Positions 7,337 through 13,624 of a stretch of 21,489 nt of DNA are shown here, piece by piece. The translations under genes and the position numbers were made by a program. Each line of letters opens with the position of its first letter. Positions within the stretch are counted from its first letter, which is position 1. Source of the DNA: CAYLZO01 sp964387775 (lineage in GTDB: Bacteria > Chloroflexota > Anaerolineae > JAAYZQ01); NCBI GenBank assembly GCA_964387775.1, contig CAYLZO010000068.1, positions 1 through 21,489 of the forward strand, read 5' to 3'. The notes under the pieces were generated by a model. It made no database searches, was not told where the DNA came from, and worked only from the letters and a program-made list of their open reading frames with translations.

Positions 7337-7734
7337 GCCACACAACCATTGAGGTGCATCGTAGGAAGATCGAATGACGATTTTTAGCTATTTCTAGTGA
7401 TTACAACAACATCCAACAGGCGGTTAGTCCCCCTACTGCCGAAGAAAACGCCCTCTGAGAGCCGTTCTGTGCGAAAAAAGTGCGGAAAATCCCGGAAGAT
7501 TGGACGTTCTTTCCCACAGAACGCCACGAAACGCTTGCCTTGGGAGGTACGAAACGCAGATTTGGCCGCTCTCCGACACCTGCAACTCGCGAAATGACCT
7601 CGATTTTGTCCGCAGTGCGGACAAAACTCGCCGTGGGTTCCCGCTGGCGCAATTGAGCCCGAAAGGCAGAGGTACGTTCTCGTCCAGGAGAAAGCCCGAA
7701 CCGCGCGAATAACGCGGTAGTTCCAGGTTCCCCT
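7337..7734. other. Non-coding interval with one 17-bp palindrome
   Basis: No gene is recognised between the ATPase 2 promoter and the toxin gene ending at 7735. Short frames on both strands lack motifs and RBSs. The clear element is the extended palindrome at 7604-7626. A small hairpin, CCGCG (7701-7705) and CGCGG (7713-7717), lies just past the toxin stop. Confidence 0.4.
7604..7626. repeat. TGTCCGCAGTGCGGACA palindrome (fifth copy, extended arms)
   Basis: The 17-bp core at 7607-7623 is extended by TTT and AAA, giving 11-bp perfect arms around a central G. It is the longest version in the window. It lies about 110 bp beyond the stop of the second vapC gene. Confidence 0.9.
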
Positions 7735-8157
7735 CTAGCTGGCTCCCTGGTAATCCTCAATCCACGTCACCCAGGATAGGTGTTCGTGGACCGCGTTGTA
7801 TAGCCGTTCATCTCCGGTGATCAGGGACTGGCCGGTTGCTTCGGCCAGGGTCAGGTAAGCCGCATCATAGGCGGTTCGGTCAAAGCGTTGGGCCAAGGGG
7901 AGAATCTGCTGCCAGGCCACCGGCGCCAGAGTGATACCCAGGCCCTCAAAGGATGTCAGAATGTCTGTCCCTTCCGCCTCGGTGATCCGGTCCCGATGCA
8001 CTGCCTGGAGGACGCCATTGGCCACCTCGTAGAGAAGCAGAGTCGGAGATTCCAACTCCAACCGGCCGGCGATATGGTCACGGATCAGCGCCTGGGCTTG
8101 TTCTTTTGCCTCGTCTGGAAAGAATGACGAGAGGACAAGGCTTGCATCTACAATCAT
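7735..8157 (-). CDS. vapC: PIN-domain toxin (VapC type), pair 2
   Basis: A 140-residue PIN-domain protein with the acidic residues D4 (IVDASL), E44 (LLYEVANG), D98 (AYDAAYLTLA) and D116 (ITGDERLY). It belongs to a different VapC subgroup from the protein at 4611-5075. The start overlaps the antitoxin stop by four bases. Known family activity is RNA cleavage upon antitoxin loss; the substrate here is unknown. Confidence 0.88.
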   Translation of the reverse strand: MIVDASLVLSSFFPDEAKEQAQALIRDHIAGRLELESPTLLLYEVANGVLQAVHRDRITEAEGTDILTSFEGLGITLAPVAWQQILPLAQRFDRTAYDAAYLTLAEATGQSLITGDERLYNAVHEHLSWVTWIEDYQGAS

Positions 8158-8405
8158 GGCCGCGCTTCCAACTCGTCACGTGAGGCCCGGAACAGTTCAT
8201 CGGCCGTCACGCCCCGATCCTCAAAGGACTGCGACAAGCGCAGCATCTTCCAGTAGGCGCTTACCTGGCGCATGTGCTCGTATTCTTCAGGAGAAATAAG
8301 CACGCCCACAGGCTTACCCCGCCGCGTGATAGTGATAGGCTCTTCAGGCACCTTTTTCAGCCAGTGAGACAGGCGGTTGTGAACCTTGCTGACAGAAATT
8401 TGCAT
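8154..8405 (-). CDS. Phd/YefM-family antitoxin, pair 2
   Basis: An 83-residue Phd/YefM-type antitoxin. The N-terminal half has the family pattern VSKVHNRLSHWLKKV...PITITRRGKPVGVLISPEEYEHM. The C-terminal helix (about 48-83) would bind the toxin. AAGGGG precedes the ATG at 8405. The gene has its own consensus-like promoter with direct repeats in the -10/start region, consistent with the conditional autorepression known for Phd proteins. Confidence 0.85.
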   Translation of the reverse strand: MQISVSKVHNRLSHWLKKVPEEPITITRRGKPVGVLISPEEYEHMRQVSAYWKMLRLSQSFEDRGVTADELFRASRDELEARP

Positions 8406-8420
8406 CTAGCACCCCTTAAC

Positions 8421-8468
8421 TAGACATTGAATATAGACAAGTATACCCGACAAAAAGGCAAAAGTCAA
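8421..8468 (-). promoter_or_regulatory. Promoter and repeats of toxin-antitoxin pair 2
   Basis: The minus strand has TTGACT (8468-8463), a 17-bp spacer and TATACT (8445-8440). Read on the plus strand, TAGACA occurs at 8421-8426 and 8434-8439, a 13-bp period covering the transcription start near 8433; these are likely Phd operators. The remaining interval, 8469-8685, contains only a 14-codon frame (8639-8683). Confidence 0.6.
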
Positions 8469-8685
8469 ACTCTAACTCTGCCGATCCAGATCGCCGGCAA
8501 GGGGGCAGCGCCTGGTCAGCACCCCCGTTTTACAGCCTGGTTCATGGACTTTTCAGAGCGTCTTTGATAAACAATCAACCTCCATCTCAAGGCGTCCTCG
8601 CTCCAGCATGGTGCATTGATTATGCAAAATGTCCTCACCTATCTTTGCCGCTTCGTGACGGGATACTCGACGGGATCATCCATCG

Positions 8686-10380
8686 TCACGACCTCCAGCC
8701 GACGGCCTGTGTCAGCGCTCCAAAGTCAGTGTGATCCGTGAGCAGTATACCGTGTACCCGGGCATGGTCCCTGGCCTCCTGGCTGAAACCGGCGCGGGAG
8801 ATACACCACAGGGTCACCGGTTCTGACAATTGAGCAGCGTGGACGTTGGCCTGGAGACGCTCCAACTCCCGTTGTCCGGCCTGCCGTCGGCCCCATTTGA
8901 CCTCGACCGCCCAGGTCCCGCCTGCCGTTGTTTGGGCTACGGCATCTATCTCCACCTGGCCATCGGGAGAACGATAGGTCTTGACATGGATCATTTTGGG
9001 CAGTTGGAACTGCTCCTCTTGCAAGCCCAACCATTGTCCCGATACTTTCTGGCCGGCGAATTGGCCCAGGAGTTCGCGCACGCGGGCCTCCTGAGAGACG
9101 CCCAGTTCACGGGCTGCGGCCTGGAAGCGGGCGTCGAGCTTGGCGATCAGGTCGGCGATGTCCACGCCGCTGGCCCGGACGCTCACCTGGACACCCTGCG
9201 TGGCATGAGCAACCCAGTAGCGCAGGACCGGGTCCCTGAAGGAGTAGCGGCCGTTCTCCAGCGCGACCAGGCCCACCTCCCGCAACCAGCGCAGGTAATC
9301 GCTGGCCGTTGCCGGCGTGACCCGCAATTGACGCCCGACGTCGGCTGCGGTCAGATCCTCCTCAATAGACAGAATCTGCAGTACGGCCTTGAGAGAGCCA
9401 TAGCCGGTCGCTTGTTGAAGGGAGAGGTCGTAGAGGTAGCGGCAGAAATCGTAGATGCGGCCGCTGGTGGATAGGGTCTCGACGACAAAGGCTTCCTTGA
9501 CCGTATCAGGCGAGAGAGGCATCCCCAGCGCCTCCACGCGTGTAGCAACACGGCGGCAGAGAGCCTGGATGTAGAAGGGATGGCCGTTGGTCAAGTGGTG
9601 GATGGTATAGGCCAACTGGGGATCGGTCGCATCGGGCAGGAGCTTGAGCACCAGACGCTTCGTTTCCTCACGGGAGAAAGGACCGAGAGGCAACTTGGCA
9701 AACTGGGCAAAGAGGGGTGCAGCCGGGTCGGAGAGGATCTGGGTCAGCACCGTTACGGCCGAGCCGGCCAGCAGGTACAGGAGACGCTCTTGAGACTGAA
9801 GGGCCGCCCGAAAAAGAGCCAGGGCGTTCTTGGTCCCGGCAAAATTCTCCAGGGTCCGGATCTCCTGGAATTCGTCCAGGACCAGGAGGAGCGGGACAGA
9901 TCGCTGCTCCTGCACAGTTTGGGGAAAGCGAAAGGTCTGGCGTAGGAGGGTCTGGCGGTCGATCCTCGCCTGCTCCAACAGGCGCAGGATCGGTTGAACA
10001 GCCTCGTACAGTCCCCGCTCGTCGGCCAGCAGAAGCTGGCTGGGCAGCTCCGCAGGCGCCAGGTAGGGTTCCGGGGTTCCCTCGCCCCGTGTCACGAGCC
10101 AGTAACAGATATGGCCCACGTAGCCGGCGGCAAACTGCTCGGGCGAACTGCATAGGAAGGTAAAGTCCATATAGGCCGGCGCGGTCCCCGTCTCTTGCTC
10201 CAGTGTTTGCCGCAGAAACTCTTTGAGCAGCAACGTCTTGCCGATACGCCGGGGACCAAAGAGGGCGGCGTGCTCCGGCTGTCCGCGTAGCAGGGTATTG
10301 CGGTAGTGGGTCAGCTCGGCCAACTCCATCTGGCGGTTGGTAAAGAGATCTTGTTGTTCTTGGGGATAGAAATAACGCAT
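8686..10380 (-). CDS. DUF234-like P-loop ATPase with C-terminal PD-(D/E)XK-like domain (copy 3)
   Basis: A 564-residue P-loop ATPase. Walker A is GPRRIGKT (42-49) and Walker B LVLDEF (166-171), followed by LLAGSAV, the equivalent of the sensor region in copies 1 and 2. A winged-helix segment lies around 350-385 (DVGRQLRVTPATASDYLRWLREVGLV). The C-terminus has VEID (476-479) and VEVK (492-495), so D479, E493 and K495 fit a PD-(D/E)XK site. GGGAGG precedes the ATG at 10380. Immediately after the stop, a second ATG (8683) with the same GGAGG begins a 14-codon frame, possibly the stump of a lost partner gene. Function is unknown, as for the other two copies. Confidence 0.83.
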   Translation of the reverse strand: MRYFYPQEQQDLFTNRQMELAELTHYRNTLLRGQPEHAALFGPRRIGKTLLLKEFLRQTLEQETGTAPAYMDFTFLCSSPEQFAAGYVGHICYWLVTRGEGTPEPYLAPAELPSQLLLADERGLYEAVQPILRLLEQARIDRQTLLRQTFRFPQTVQEQRSVPLLLVLDEFQEIRTLENFAGTKNALALFRAALQSQERLLYLLAGSAVTVLTQILSDPAAPLFAQFAKLPLGPFSREETKRLVLKLLPDATDPQLAYTIHHLTNGHPFYIQALCRRVATRVEALGMPLSPDTVKEAFVVETLSTSGRIYDFCRYLYDLSLQQATGYGSLKAVLQILSIEEDLTAADVGRQLRVTPATASDYLRWLREVGLVALENGRYSFRDPVLRYWVAHATQGVQVSVRASGVDIADLIAKLDARFQAAARELGVSQEARVRELLGQFAGQKVSGQWLGLQEEQFQLPKMIHVKTYRSPDGQVEIDAVAQTTAGGTWAVEVKWGRRQAGQRELERLQANVHAAQLSEPVTLWCISRAGFSQEARDHARVHGILLTDHTDFGALTQAVGWRS

Positions 10381-10421
10381 CGGTAAGACCTCCCTCCGTC
10401 ATTTTGGGCAGCAGACCACGC

Positions 10422-10483
10422 TTAGGTCAGTTGCCCTTTAGGTCATTTGACCTAATAGTACTATGAAGCGGAGGGAAAGTCAA
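10422..10483 (-). promoter_or_regulatory. Promoter and palindromic operator of ATPase gene 3
   Basis: The minus strand has TTGACT (10483-10478), a 17-bp spacer and TACTAT (10460-10455). The start is predicted near 10448, inside the perfect inverted repeat TTAGGTCATTTGACCTAA (10438-10455). A further half-site, TTAGGTCA, lies 16 bp away at 10422-10429. The arrangement suggests a cooperatively bound repressor. Confidence 0.65.
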
Positions 10484-10866
10484 GGGGGCAGGCTTTCCTC
10501 CCACCTTCTCCAGCATAACGCAGCGTTACATAGCTCGCCCTTGGTTCACTGAAAGCCGACTTGAGCCTCCTTCCTGCCTCCGCCTCGCCAGGCCAAAGCG
10601 CCTGCATCTGATCAGGCCCTACTTCTACCTCGACCAATCTCACAGCGCTCATGCTATGCATGAGCGTACGTGCAAGCTACGGGGACTACTTGTCACACGC
10701 ATATGTCCCAAGCGTGAAACGCTCTCGGACGAGAGATTGAATTTGTAATGAACAGACGTGGCTATATTCCTCACCTCTGGACACAAAGGCCCGGCGCTCT
10801 GAACCTCCAAAGCACCGGGCCGGTGGTCATCCCTGAATCTGGGATCGCACAGATCCAGACCTCTTT
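10484..10866. other. Non-coding interval with a 21-bp palindrome
   Basis: About 380 bases lie between the ATPase 3 promoter and the 3' end of the HTH gene. A 66-codon minus frame (10461-10661) has no recognisable domain and begins inside a palindrome. CGCTCATGC (10646-10654) and GCATGAGCG (10658-10666) form perfect 9-bp arms around TAT. A terminator-like hairpin occupies 10788-10821. Confidence 0.4.
10782..10821 (-). terminator. Probable terminator of the Xis-like HTH gene
   Basis: Read on the minus strand, GGCCCGGTGCT and AGCGCCGGGCC (10821-10811 and 10798-10788) form an 11-bp stem with one wobble around a 12-nt loop, followed by TTTGTGT. It lies about 45 nt beyond the HTH stop. The T-tract is short, so termination may be partial. 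Confidence 0.5.
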
Positions 10867-11076
10867 TCAAGATGCGGAAACTGCCGCCTGCTCTGTGTCT
10901 GCATCGGCCTCAAAGCCCTCCGCCATCATCTGGTCGATGGCCTCCTTCTTGAACCGCCACTGTCGTCCCAGCTTTACGCCCGGCAGCTTGCCTTGCTGGG
11001 CCAGGCGGTAGACGGTGGCCTCGTTGAGCCGCAAATAGTCCGCCACCTCCGTGACAGTCATGATCTCTTGCGCCAT
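10867..11076 (-). CDS. Excisionase/BldC-like winged HTH protein
   Basis: A 69-residue MerR-superfamily 'helix-turn-helix, excisionase family' protein. MTVTEVADYLRLNEATVYRLAQQGKLPGVKLGRQWRFKKEAIDQMM spans residues 6-51 and is the classic motif: helix, turn, recognition helix, then the wing ending in W-R-F. The acidic tail is short. Such proteins act as directionality factors for tyrosine recombinases or as small transcription regulators. It is divergent from parA with about 85 bp between the two promoters, so it may control par expression or excision of the element. The start at 11076 is the longest; an alternative ATG lies five codons in. Confidence 0.85.
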   Translation of the reverse strand: MAQEIMTVTEVADYLRLNEATVYRLAQQGKLPGVKLGRQWRFKKEAIDQMMAEGFEADADTEQAAVSAS

Positions 11077-11168
11077 GCGTTACTCTCTCTTTCTAATGCG
11101 TGCACCAGCGCCGGCCTGGTCAGAATGGCCGAACCGGGACAATGTTGGGCTTGAATGCACTTTAGCTT

Positions 11169-11197
11169 AATATACCACAACCCTACCCCGTTGTCAA
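11169..11197 (-). promoter_or_regulatory. Promoter of the Xis-like HTH gene
   Basis: The minus strand has TTGACA (11197-11192), a 17-bp spacer and TATATT (11174-11169). The predicted start is near 11162, leaving a leader of about 86 nt. It faces away from the parA promoter. Confidence 0.65.
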
Positions 11198-11246
11198 GGT
11201 TTATTCCTGCTTCAAGCCACAATAGGTTAAACTGGGTGTATTAAAC

Positions 11247-11275
11247 TTGACATGCCAGCGAAAAACGTGTATAAT
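11247..11275 (+). promoter_or_regulatory. Promoter of the parAB operon
   Basis: TTGACA (11247-11252), a 17-bp spacer and TATAAT (11270-11275) give perfect sigma-70 consensus, with start near 11282. TTAAAC occurs twice just upstream (11227-11232 and 11241-11246), a possible regulator site in the interval shared with the divergent HTH gene. Confidence 0.75.
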
Positions 11276-11333
11276 AACTCTAACAGCAGATGTTACTTGG
11301 GGCCTCTGAGCCCCTTTTGCTTCCCAAAACCAC

Positions 11334-11350
11334 TGTCCGCAGTGCGGACA
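11334..11350. repeat. TGTCCGCAGTGCGGACA palindrome in the parA leader
   Basis: Exact core, extended to 11 bp per arm by CAC...GTG (11331-11353). It lies between the parA promoter and the parA start, where a bound ParB could repress the operon or nucleate a partition complex. Confidence 0.9.
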
Positions 11351-11376
11351 GTGAGGCCGGCACAGAAAGGCAAGAC

Positions 11377-12153
11377 ATGAGCAGAGTCATCGCCGTAGCG
11401 AACCAAAAGGGCGGGGTTGGGAAATCGACCACTACGCTCAACCTGGGAGCCGCCCTTCAGGAACGGGACCGAAAAGTCCTCCTGGTGGACCTGGATCCCC
11501 AGGGCTCGCTGACCATGGCCCTGGGGCTGGACCCCGAGTCCCTGGACCGCACAATCTACAACGTCCTGCGGGCCACCATCAACGAAAAAAAGACGCCTGC
11601 CCTGGCCGACGTGATCATCCCCACCGGGGCCGGGCTCGACCTGGCGCCGGCCAACATCGAGCTCTCGGCCGCCGAGCTGGACCTGTTCAAGGCGACCATG
11701 GGCGAGCTCATCCTCCGGGAGATACTCGACGGTATCCAGCCAGGCTACGACTTTGTCCTGATAGACTGCCCGCCCAGCCTGGGACTGCTCACGATCAACG
11801 CCCTCTCGGCCGCTCACGAGGTGCTGATCCCCCTCCAGGCCGACTACCTGGCCCTCAAGGGGGTCAACCTCCTGTTGAAGACGATCACCACCGTGCAGCG
11901 CAAGATCAACCGCAAGCTGCGTATCGCCGGCGTGCTCCTGACCATGGCCGACACCCGCACCCTGCACGCCCGCGAGGTCCTGGAGTCGGCGCGGGAGGCC
12001 CTGGGCAGCCGGGTCAAGGTTTTCCAATCGATCATCAAAATGAACGTCCGCCTGAAAGAGGCCCCGGTGGCCGGCGAGAGCATCCTGACCTATGCCACAA
12101 AGTCCAACGTGGCCCAGGCCTACCGGGCGTTGGCTGAGGAGATCCTCTCATGA
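11377..12153 (+). CDS. parA: ParA/Soj-family partition ATPase
   Basis: A 258-residue ParA with the deviant Walker A KGGVGKST (11-18, signature K11), Walker A' VDLDPQG (37-43) and Walker B FVLIDCPPS (126-134). There is no N-terminal HTH, so it resembles Soj or type Ib ParA rather than the longer type Ia. It should bind DNA nonspecifically as an ATP dimer and move ParB-bound cargo. The start at 11377 is preferred over the upstream ATG at 11290, because the family begins with MSRVIAVANQKGGVGK, AGAAAGG precedes it, and the extra 29 codons would read through the palindrome at 11334. The stop overlaps the parB start (ATGA), so the two are translationally coupled. Confidence 0.95.
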   Translation: MSRVIAVANQKGGVGKSTTTLNLGAALQERDRKVLLVDLDPQGSLTMALGLDPESLDRTIYNVLRATINEKKTPALADVIIPTGAGLDLAPANIELSAAELDLFKATMGELILREILDGIQPGYDFVLIDCPPSLGLLTINALSAAHEVLIPLQADYLALKGVNLLLKTITTVQRKINRKLRIAGVLLTMADTRTLHAREVLESAREALGSRVKVFQSIIKMNVRLKEAPVAGESILTYATKSNVAQAYRALAEEILS

Positions 12154-13028
12154 CTAGGAAACGAGCGCAGGTCACCGACGAGAACGCCAAGGCCACCCTC
12201 GGGGCCGGCGGCATCCTGGATCGCCTCGGCGAGGAGCTGGTCGACGTCTCGGCCGTGGAGGTCCAGGAGGTGCCCATCGGGCTGATCAAGCCCAACCCTT
12301 TCCAGCCCCGGCAGTCTTTTGACGAAGAAGGCCTAAGAGAACTGGCTACCTCCATCCAGGAGCACGGGTTCTATGGCCACCTGCTGGTCCGCAAACAGGG
12401 GCGCTGGTATCAACTCGCCTACGGCGAGCGCCGCCTCCGGGCCGCCGAGCTGGCCGACCTGGACGCACTGCCCGTCCAGGTCCGGGAGCTCACCGACCAA
12501 CAGATGCTAGAGATCTCGCTCACCGAGAACATCCAGCGAGAGGACCTGCACCCCGTGGACGAGGCGCACGCCTACGATCGCCTGCAAACGGACCTGGGCT
12601 ACAGCGTCCGCGAGATCGCAGAAAAGATCGGCAAGAGCAAGAGCTACGTGGCCACCCTGCTCAGCATCCTGCGCTACCCGGACGTGGAGCAAGCTGTCCG
12701 CAGTGCGGACATCCCGGTGCGCACCGCCGAGGAGCTGGCCAGGATCGACGACATCGAGGAACGCCGGCGCCTGATCAACCAGGTCATCGCCGGCAACCTG
12801 GACCGGGATGGGGTCATCGCCGCCCGCAAACGAAAGACGAGAGCGGCGGCCACAACTGTCCGCAGTGCGGACACCCAACGCAGCATCCCGGCTTTTGCCC
12901 GGGCCTTTCGCGCCCTGGACCGGCAGGAGGCTGCCCAAGTCCCGGCGGAGGAACGCCCGGAGGTGGCCACCCTGCTCCGGCAGATCATCGACCGGGCCAC
13001 CGCCCTGCTGGAGGAGATGGAAGACTGA
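12150..13028 (+). CDS. parB: ParB/Spo0J-family partition protein
   Basis: A 292-residue ParB. The N-terminal CTPase/ParB domain carries PNPFQPR (48-54), GERRLRAAEL (92-101) and ENIQREDLHPVDEA (126-139). The HTH is YSVREIAEKIGKSKSYVATLLSIL (151-174). A linker (about 225-250) and a C-terminal helix for dimerisation follow. Two exact 17-bp palindromes lie in the reading frame and encode VRSAD at residues 183-187 and 237-241, the first just after the HTH and the second in the linker. If the palindrome is its binding site, the gene carries its own sites. It is the second gene of the par operon and is followed after 10 bp by the small HTH gene. Confidence 0.94.
   Translation: MTRKRAQVTDENAKATLGAGGILDRLGEELVDVSAVEVQEVPIGLIKPNPFQPRQSFDEEGLRELATSIQEHGFYGHLLVRKQGRWYQLAYGERRLRAAELADLDALPVQVRELTDQQMLEISLTENIQREDLHPVDEAHAYDRLQTDLGYSVREIAEKIGKSKSYVATLLSILRYPDVEQAVRSADIPVRTAEELARIDDIEERRRLINQVIAGNLDRDGVIAARKRKTRAAATTVRSADTQRSIPAFARAFRALDRQEAAQVPAEERPEVATLLRQIIDRATALLEEMED
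12695..12711. repeat. TGTCCGCAGTGCGGACA palindrome inside parB (first)
   Basis: Exact core in frame, encoding VRSAD after the ParB helix-turn-helix. The surrounding alignment to ParB proteins looks ungapped, so it may have arisen in place rather than by insertion. Confidence 0.9.
12857..12873. repeat. TGTCCGCAGTGCGGACA palindrome inside parB (second)
   Basis: Exact core in frame, encoding VRSAD in the variable linker before the C-terminal dimerisation segment, where an insertion would be tolerated. Confidence 0.9.
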
Positions 13029-13038
13029 GGAACGTGAC

Positions 13039-13347
13039 ATGGCCAGAGTGACCAAGCCCACGTTGCGCGTGGAGGCCTACGGGCTGGCTCGGGCCAGGGA
13101 GTCCCTGGAACTTACCCAGGCGGATCTGGCCCAACGGACCGGCAAGCGGGCGAACTACGTTTACATGCTAGAGTCCCTGAAGCGCTGGCCGAGTCGTGCC
13201 TTGCAGGAGGACATCCTCAAACACCTGCCGGGGTATGCCTGGGAGGACGTCTTTCGCCTGGTCCTGGTCCTGCCCGAGGAGCCGCCGACCGCTACGCTCC
13301 ACGTGCGGCGCAACGGCCAGTCCTGGAAGGTTCCACTAACCGAATAG
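13039..13347 (+). CDS. Small Cro/C1-like HTH protein, third gene of the par operon
   Basis: A 102-residue protein whose N-terminal half contains a lambda-repressor-like HTH (LARARESLELTQADLAQRTGKRANYVYMLES, about 13-43). The C-terminal part (PTATLHVRRNGQSWKVPL) looks like a short beta unit. It starts 10 bp after parB with GAGGA at the right distance, so it is probably co-transcribed with parAB. Possible roles are autoregulator of the operon or of the following rep-like gene, or copy-number control; this is inference. A hairpin with AGGTCGG (13348-13354) and CCGACCT (13367-13373) directly follows the stop, but no U-tract follows it. Confidence 0.7.
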   Translation: MARVTKPTLRVEAYGLARARESLELTQADLAQRTGKRANYVYMLESLKRWPSRALQEDILKHLPGYAWEDVFRLVLVLPEEPPTATLHVRRNGQSWKVPLTE

Positions 13348-13446
13348 AGGTCGGACGTTTAGCGCACCGACCTGACCGAGCGTAAAAGATCAGGCGCCCG
13401 TTGCCGCCCCGCCGAGGAGGATCACCGGGCACCTGCTTACAAGTAC

Positions 13447-13473
13447 AAAAAAAGGGCTGACATAGGTCAGCCC
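13447..13473 (-). terminator. Intrinsic terminator of the putative antisense RNA
   Basis: On the minus strand, GGGCTGAC (13473-13466), a 4-nt loop, GTCAGCCC (13461-13454) and then seven T (13453-13447). This is a textbook rho-independent terminator with a perfect 8-bp GC-rich stem. No minus-strand protein gene lies upstream of it, which points to a non-coding RNA. Confidence 0.85.
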
Positions 13474-13555
13474 CAGGCCGTAAAGAGGACGAGGGCCGGC
13501 CCGCACAGCCGACCCTCAACTCCACCTGGCGCGGTAAAGCACCTCCAAACTTGCT
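13447..13555 (-). ncRNA. Putative counter-transcribed regulatory RNA upstream of the rep-like gene
   Basis: A complete small transcription unit is visible on the minus strand. A promoter lies at 13562-13590, the predicted start is near 13555, and an intrinsic terminator ends at 13447, giving about 109 nt. The RNA would hold a strong internal hairpin: 10-bp arms at 13491-13500 and 13508-13517 with one G-U pair, around a 7-nt loop. The terminator hairpin follows. No ORF with an RBS is present on this strand. Short antisense RNAs of this size, two hairpins and position are typical copy-number controllers of plasmid rep genes. It would be antisense to the leader of any rep mRNA reading through from the par operon. 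Not experimentally known. Confidence 0.6.
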
Positions 13556-13561
13556 GGTACT

Positions 13562-13590
13562 ATTATAGCACAATTGGTGCTCCGCGTCAA
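13562..13590 (-). promoter_or_regulatory. Promoter of the putative antisense RNA
   Basis: The minus strand has TTGACG (13590-13585), a 17-bp spacer and TATAAT (13567-13562). A 15-bp inverted repeat, AGCAC-AATTG-GTGCT (13567-13581), fills the spacer. On the plus strand the same area offers an extended -10 (TGGTACTAT, 13555-13563), so face-to-face promoters controlled by one operator are possible. Confidence 0.75.
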
Positions 13591-13624
13591 CTGGCCTGTT
13601 TGTTGGTGACGAAAAGGAGCCCAT

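Noticed and set aside
7401..7760. 119-codon minus-strand ORF in the interval after ATPase 2
   Set aside because: No domain or RBS, and it overlaps the end of the vapC-like gene in another frame.
8639..8683. 14-codon ORF directly after ATPase 3 with GGAGG before its ATG
   Set aside because: Too short to support as a gene; the GGAGG is part of ATPase coding sequence. Noted only as a possible stump.
10461..10661. 66-codon minus-strand ORF
   Set aside because: It starts inside a palindrome, lacks an RBS, overlaps the ATPase 3 promoter and has no recognisable motif.
11290..11376. Upstream ATG as the parA start
   Set aside because: The extra 29 residues are encoded by the leader and its palindrome; the ATG at 11377 has the RBS and matches the family N-terminus.
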